Assembly (NCBI GenBank): GCA_016200895.1
Contig: JACQDX010000101.1
Span: forward strand, 62,001 to 126,000
DNA from: Burkholderiales bacterium
GTDB lineage: Bacteria > Pseudomonadota > Gammaproteobacteria > Burkholderiales > Burkholderiaceae_D
DNA length: 64,000 nt
Direction: 5' to 3'
Part shown: positions 61,587-64,000 of the stretch, piece by piece
How the letters are laid out: each line of letters opens with the position of its first letter
Numbering within the stretch: position 1 is the first letter of the stretch
Position numbers and translations under genes: made by a program
Notes under the pieces: generated by a model
What the model saw: the letters and a program-made list of their open reading frames with translations, nothing else
Databases searched by the model: none
Told to the model about the DNA's origin: nothing

Positions 61587-61673
61587 TTGCCGCTTTATTG
61601 CTTTCAGTTAAGGATTTGACTGTCATATGAGTTCATAATAGGTTTCCCTCTATGAACTTGTTATCCGTAAGCA

Positions 61674-62132
61674 ATGATACTGGACGGTTTTGATCTCGCC
61701 ATTTTGCGTTACCTGCAAAAGAATAGCCGCCATTCAGCCGAACTGATAGGGGCGGACATAGGCTTATCCGCCACTGCCGTGCAGCGACGGATACGTAAAT
61801 TGCGGGATGAAGGCGTGATCAGGGCTGAGGTAACGATAGTCAGCCCCCAGGCGGTTGGTTATCCCCTGACCGTCATGGTTGAGGTAGCTTTCAAAAAAGG
61901 CCTGGGCGATGTCATCGACAGCTTCAAGCAAGACATGCAAGCGCTGATAGAGGTGCAGCAATGCTTTTATCTGGCGGGTGAATTTGACTTCATGCTCATT
62001 GTGCAAACCACTGACATGGCTGCCTATGAGCGTTTCACCCGTGCTGTACTCTTCGTGAATGACAATATCCTCAAGTTCCGCACCACGGTCGTCATGGATA
62101 CCGTCAAGCAGAGTTATTGCCTGCCAATCTAA
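61674..62132 (+). CDS. Lrp/AsnC-family regulator
   Basis: A 152-residue regulator. HTH: DGFDLAILRYLQKNSRHSAELIGADIGLSATAVQRRIRKLRDEGVIRAE. RAM domain: VAFKKGLGDVIDSF...CFYLAGEFDFMLIVQTTDMAAYERF. It probably responds to an amino acid. The stop codon lies 12 bp before the family B repeat. Confidence 0.93.
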   Translation: MILDGFDLAILRYLQKNSRHSAELIGADIGLSATAVQRRIRKLRDEGVIRAEVTIVSPQAVGYPLTVMVEVAFKKGLGDVIDSFKQDMQALIEVQQCFYLAGEFDFMLIVQTTDMAAYERFTRAVLFVNDNILKFRTTVVMDTVKQSYCLPI

Positions 62133-62143
62133 GCTCTAGTGGA

Positions 62144-62292
62144 CTGTAACAGTGAAATCGAGAGTGAAGGACATGTGCTCGACGAATCAGGGCAAGGCGC
62201 AAAGCACAGCGATAGCGGGGCTATCGCGAGCATTTGTAACGCAGCCATGATCGTCGCGCGCATGGCAGGCACTCCGATGTTCACTGTTACAG
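62144..62292. repeat. MITE-like element, family B
   Basis: A 149-bp element bounded by perfect 13-bp inverted repeats, CTGTAACAGTGAA at 62144-62156 and its complement at 62280-62292. The interior contains a GCGATAGC/GCTATCGC hairpin. It lies between convergent lrp and carboxymuconolactone decarboxylase-like genes, and its right end provides the TAA stop of the latter. Confidence 0.85.
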
Positions 62293-62694
62293 TTCGCTAT
62301 TATCCAGCGCAGCAAATACTTCTTTCGCAGCAAACAAGCCATTCAAGGCGGCTGGAAAGCCAGCATACACCGCCATCTGCATGATGACTTCGGTCACTTC
62401 TTCCCGCGTACATCCTACATTCAAGGCCGCCTGTATATGTACCTTGAGCTGCGGCGTGGCATTTCCCAGTGCTGTCAGTGCTGCGACCACAGCGATTTCG
62501 CGTGACTTCAAATCCAGTTGCGGGCGCGAGTAAATATCCCCGAACGGAAATTCAATCACGTAACGGGCAAAGTCGGGGGCGATATCGGCCAGCGATGCAA
62601 TGACTTTTTCACCAGCTTCGCCATCAATTTCTTTCAGCTTTTGCCAGCCGCGTTGAAAACGTTCATTCGTTGATACATTGCTGTTTTGATCCAT
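62287..62694 (-). CDS. Carboxymuconolactone decarboxylase-family protein
   Basis: A 135-residue AhpD-like protein. DIYSRPQLDLKSREIAVVAALTALGNATPQLKVHIQAALNVGCTREEVTEVIMQMAVYAGFPAALNGL is the CMD core; it has a single Cys in the usual position and no CxxC. Members act as decarboxylases or peroxide-related enzymes. It is 2 bp downstream of the MerR gene. The stop codon is inside a family B repeat. Confidence 0.9.
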   Translation of the reverse strand: MDQNSNVSTNERFQRGWQKLKEIDGEAGEKVIASLADIAPDFARYVIEFPFGDIYSRPQLDLKSREIAVVAALTALGNATPQLKVHIQAALNVGCTREEVTEVIMQMAVYAGFPAALNGLFAAKEVFAALDNSEL

Positions 62695-62696
62695 GA

Positions 62697-63089
62697 TCAG
62701 ACTTTCTTTTTCTTGCCAGACTTGCGTATCATTTCCTGATAAACCTGAATTTTTTTATCCAGGGCACTGGCATTTGCTGCAAGCTCAGACATGGTGGTGG
62801 CCAGGCGCTGACGATGGAGCTCCAGCATTGTCAGCCGCTGTTGCAAACTCATTTCCCCATCTGCTCTGAGCTGCGCATACTCACGTATGTCAGCCAGCGG
62901 CATGCCGGTTTGCTTCAGACGTAGCACGAACTCCAGCCACAAGACATCCTGACTGTCGTAACGCCGGTGGCCGTTATCTGCCCTTTTTGCCGCCTGCAAT
63001 ACCCCGGCTTTCTCATAGAAACGCAAGGTATATGCAGACAAACCTGTCAGAACAGCCAGCTCGCCTATGGAAATAAATTGTTTGGTCAC
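62697..63089 (-). CDS. MerR-family regulator, probable leaderless GTG start
   Basis: A 130-residue regulator starting at GTG 63089: ISIGELAVLTGLSAYTLRFYEKAGVLQAAKRADNGHRRYDSQDVLWLEFVLRLKQTGMPLADIREY, then a coiled-coil dimerisation helix. There are no metal-binding cysteines. A longer GTG start at 63116 would lie inside the operator and is unlikely. The promoter places the transcript start at about the GTG itself. It controls itself and the decarboxylase-like gene. Confidence 0.88.
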   Translation of the reverse strand: MTKQFISIGELAVLTGLSAYTLRFYEKAGVLQAAKRADNGHRRYDSQDVLWLEFVLRLKQTGMPLADIREYAQLRADGEMSLQQRLTMLELHRQRLATTMSELAANASALDKKIQVYQEMIRKSGKKKKV

Positions 63090-63095
63090 GGTTTG

Positions 63096-63126
63096 ATCAT
63101 AGAACTTAGAGTGCACTCTAAGTCAA
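63096..63126 (-). promoter_or_regulatory. MerR-type promoter and operator
   Basis: Minus-strand -35 TTGACT (63126-63121) and -10 TATGAT (63101-63096) are separated by 19 bp, the overlong spacer typical of MerR activation. The perfect palindrome CTTAGAGTGCACTCTAAG (63105-63122) fills the spacer and overlaps the -35 box. Confidence 0.92.
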
Positions 63127-63162
63127 GCATACAGGACATCTTTTTTCCTGCAACTTTTAAAT

Positions 63163-63855
63163 TTACAGCGGCAGCTCAAAACGATAACCCACGCCGTACA
63201 CAGAATGCAGGCATTCATTATCTGGCAGTTTGCCTTGTATTTTCTTGCGTATGTTCTTGATGTGCGTATCCACCGTTCTGTCATTGATATCGCGCTGGTC
63301 TTCATGGGCAAAGTCGAGTAACTGCTGGCGTGAGAAAACACGTTCAGGATGGCTGATAAATTCAGCCAGCAAGCGATATTCTACCGGTGTCAGATTCAAG
63401 GGCTGGGCATCGACCAGTATGCGTAGTTGCTGCTTGTCGATAGAAAAACGTGATTGTTCAGTAGCTGGCTGTTTAAGCAGGCCAGCCATGCTGCGGCGCA
63501 AATGCACTTTGACACGCGCCACCACTTCACGCGGACTGAAGGGTTTGCAGACATAGTCGTCTGCGCCAGTCTCCAGCCCCAGCAAGCGGTCTACTTCTTC
63601 AACGCGTGCAGTCAGCATGATGATGGGCACCTCGCTGAATTTGCGCACTTCATTGCAAATACTGATGCCATCCAGTTCAGGCAGCATCAGGTCAAGCAAG
63701 ATCAGGTTGGGTGCTGACAGCCGCAGTTGTTCCAGCGCCAGCCTGCCATTGGCTTCATGGCTGACCTGGTAACCAGCTGCCAGTAAATAATCCTTGAGCA
63801 GGGCAGCGATTTTCAAGTCATCTTCAACAATGAATATGTGGGCCTTGGTATCCAT
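63163..63855 (-). CDS. OmpR-family response regulator (BaeR-like)
   Basis: A 230-residue regulator. Receiver: IFIVEDDLKIAALL, phospho-acceptor Asp in LILLDLMLPELDG, LTAR and the lysine in VCKPFSP. Winged helix: LNLTPVEYRLLAEFISHPERVFSRQQLL...DRTVDTHIKNIRKKI and VYGVGYRFE. The order and sequence resemble BaeR, which controls envelope stress and efflux genes. The partner kinase gene lies directly upstream (63860 onward). Confidence 0.92.
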   Translation of the reverse strand: MDTKAHIFIVEDDLKIAALLKDYLLAAGYQVSHEANGRLALEQLRLSAPNLILLDLMLPELDGISICNEVRKFSEVPIIMLTARVEEVDRLLGLETGADDYVCKPFSPREVVARVKVHLRRSMAGLLKQPATEQSRFSIDKQQLRILVDAQPLNLTPVEYRLLAEFISHPERVFSRQQLLDFAHEDQRDINDRTVDTHIKNIRKKIQGKLPDNECLHSVYGVGYRFELPL

Positions 63856-63859
63856 AGGA

Positions 63860-64000
63860 TTAGTTGGGTGTCTTGATAAAAGGCAATTGCATCAGTATTT
63901 TTACGCCACCCAATTGTGAGGCAGAGGCGCTGATACGTCCACCATGTGCTTCAACGATGACCTTGCAAATCGCCAGGCCCAGACCGCTGCCGCCACTGGC
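63860..64000 (-). CDS. Sensor histidine kinase, C-terminal end (runs off window)
   Basis: The minus strand from the window edge encodes the last 46 residues of an ATPase domain: GGSGLGLAICKVIVEAHGG is the G2 box, and the tail is QLPFIKTPN. The stop is at 63860-63862, 4 bp before the response regulator start. Partner of the BaeR-like regulator; the rest of the gene is outside. Confidence 0.9.
   Translation of the reverse strand, partial: ASGGSGLGLAICKVIVEAHGGRISASASQLGGVKILMQLPFIKTPN

Overview
This 64-kb window is a chromosomal segment of a Gram-negative bacterium, most likely a betaproteobacterium of the Oxalobacteraceae (Undibacterium-like). That placement is inferred from roughly 50% GC, the codon style and the gene mix (Vitreoscilla-type globins, MocR and FadR regulators, DKNYY, DUF3455 and DUF2804 proteins, TonB-dependent pectin use). 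I saw no rRNA, tRNA, CRISPR array, intact insertion sequence or prophage.

Layout. 1-7.3 kb: the end of a DesK/NarL-type two-component system, a single-domain globin next to a diguanylate cyclase, and a MocR regulator divergent from a second globin whose F8 histidine position reads as tyrosine. A three-gene envelope operon follows. The upstream regions of the cyclase and of a small exported protein share direct repeats (TAGATACAAG on the plus strand), paired at 25 bp and in one place tandem at 11 bp. 7.6-14.6 kb: exported proteins of unknown role, a lone ABC ATPase, a cupin and a frameshifted LysR remnant. 15-20.9 kb: sulfur genes, namely metY, a rhodanese, a serine acetyltransferase, a Family 2A encapsulin shell and its cysteine desulfurase cargo with a long disordered loading domain. 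20.9-25.5 kb: a TetR regulator, hydrolase, MFS exporter and a small oxidoreductase pair.

25.6-33.3 kb holds the most striking system: two divergent operons. One encodes KptA (RNA 2'-phosphotransferase), a dual-specificity-like phosphatase, a NADAR protein and a DUF4291 protein. The other encodes nicotinamidase-like hydrolase, PncB, NadE and NadM-Nudix, a complete nicotinamide-to-NAD route. Both promoter regions carry the same 21-bp operator, TTAGTT-N9-AACTAA, which ties NAD synthesis to ADP-ribose/2'-phosphate chemistry under one unidentified repressor.

33.3-51.9 kb is a pectin/galacturonate island: uronate dehydrogenase, galactarate dehydratase, FadR regulator, TonB receptor, acetylesterase, a fused polygalacturonase-pectinesterase, a Tat-exported GH28 enzyme, lactonase, hexuronate transporter, ketoglutarate semialdehyde dehydrogenase, a KdgD-like dehydratase with an in-frame loss of about 50 residues, and a second GntR regulator. 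52-64 kb is housekeeping and accessory material: a propeller protein, membrane proteins, AmtB, a YHS protein, a nitronate monooxygenase-like protein, RlmF, Lrp, a MerR regulator with an apparently leaderless GTG start, and a BaeSR-like pair.

Two MITE-like families lie between genes. Family A (three copies at 28.0, 46.6 and 50.8 kb) carries 0, 1 or 2 copies of an 80-bp module whose hairpins keep pairing despite sequence change. Family B has one copy at 62.1 kb. One member of each family supplies the stop codon of a neighbouring gene.
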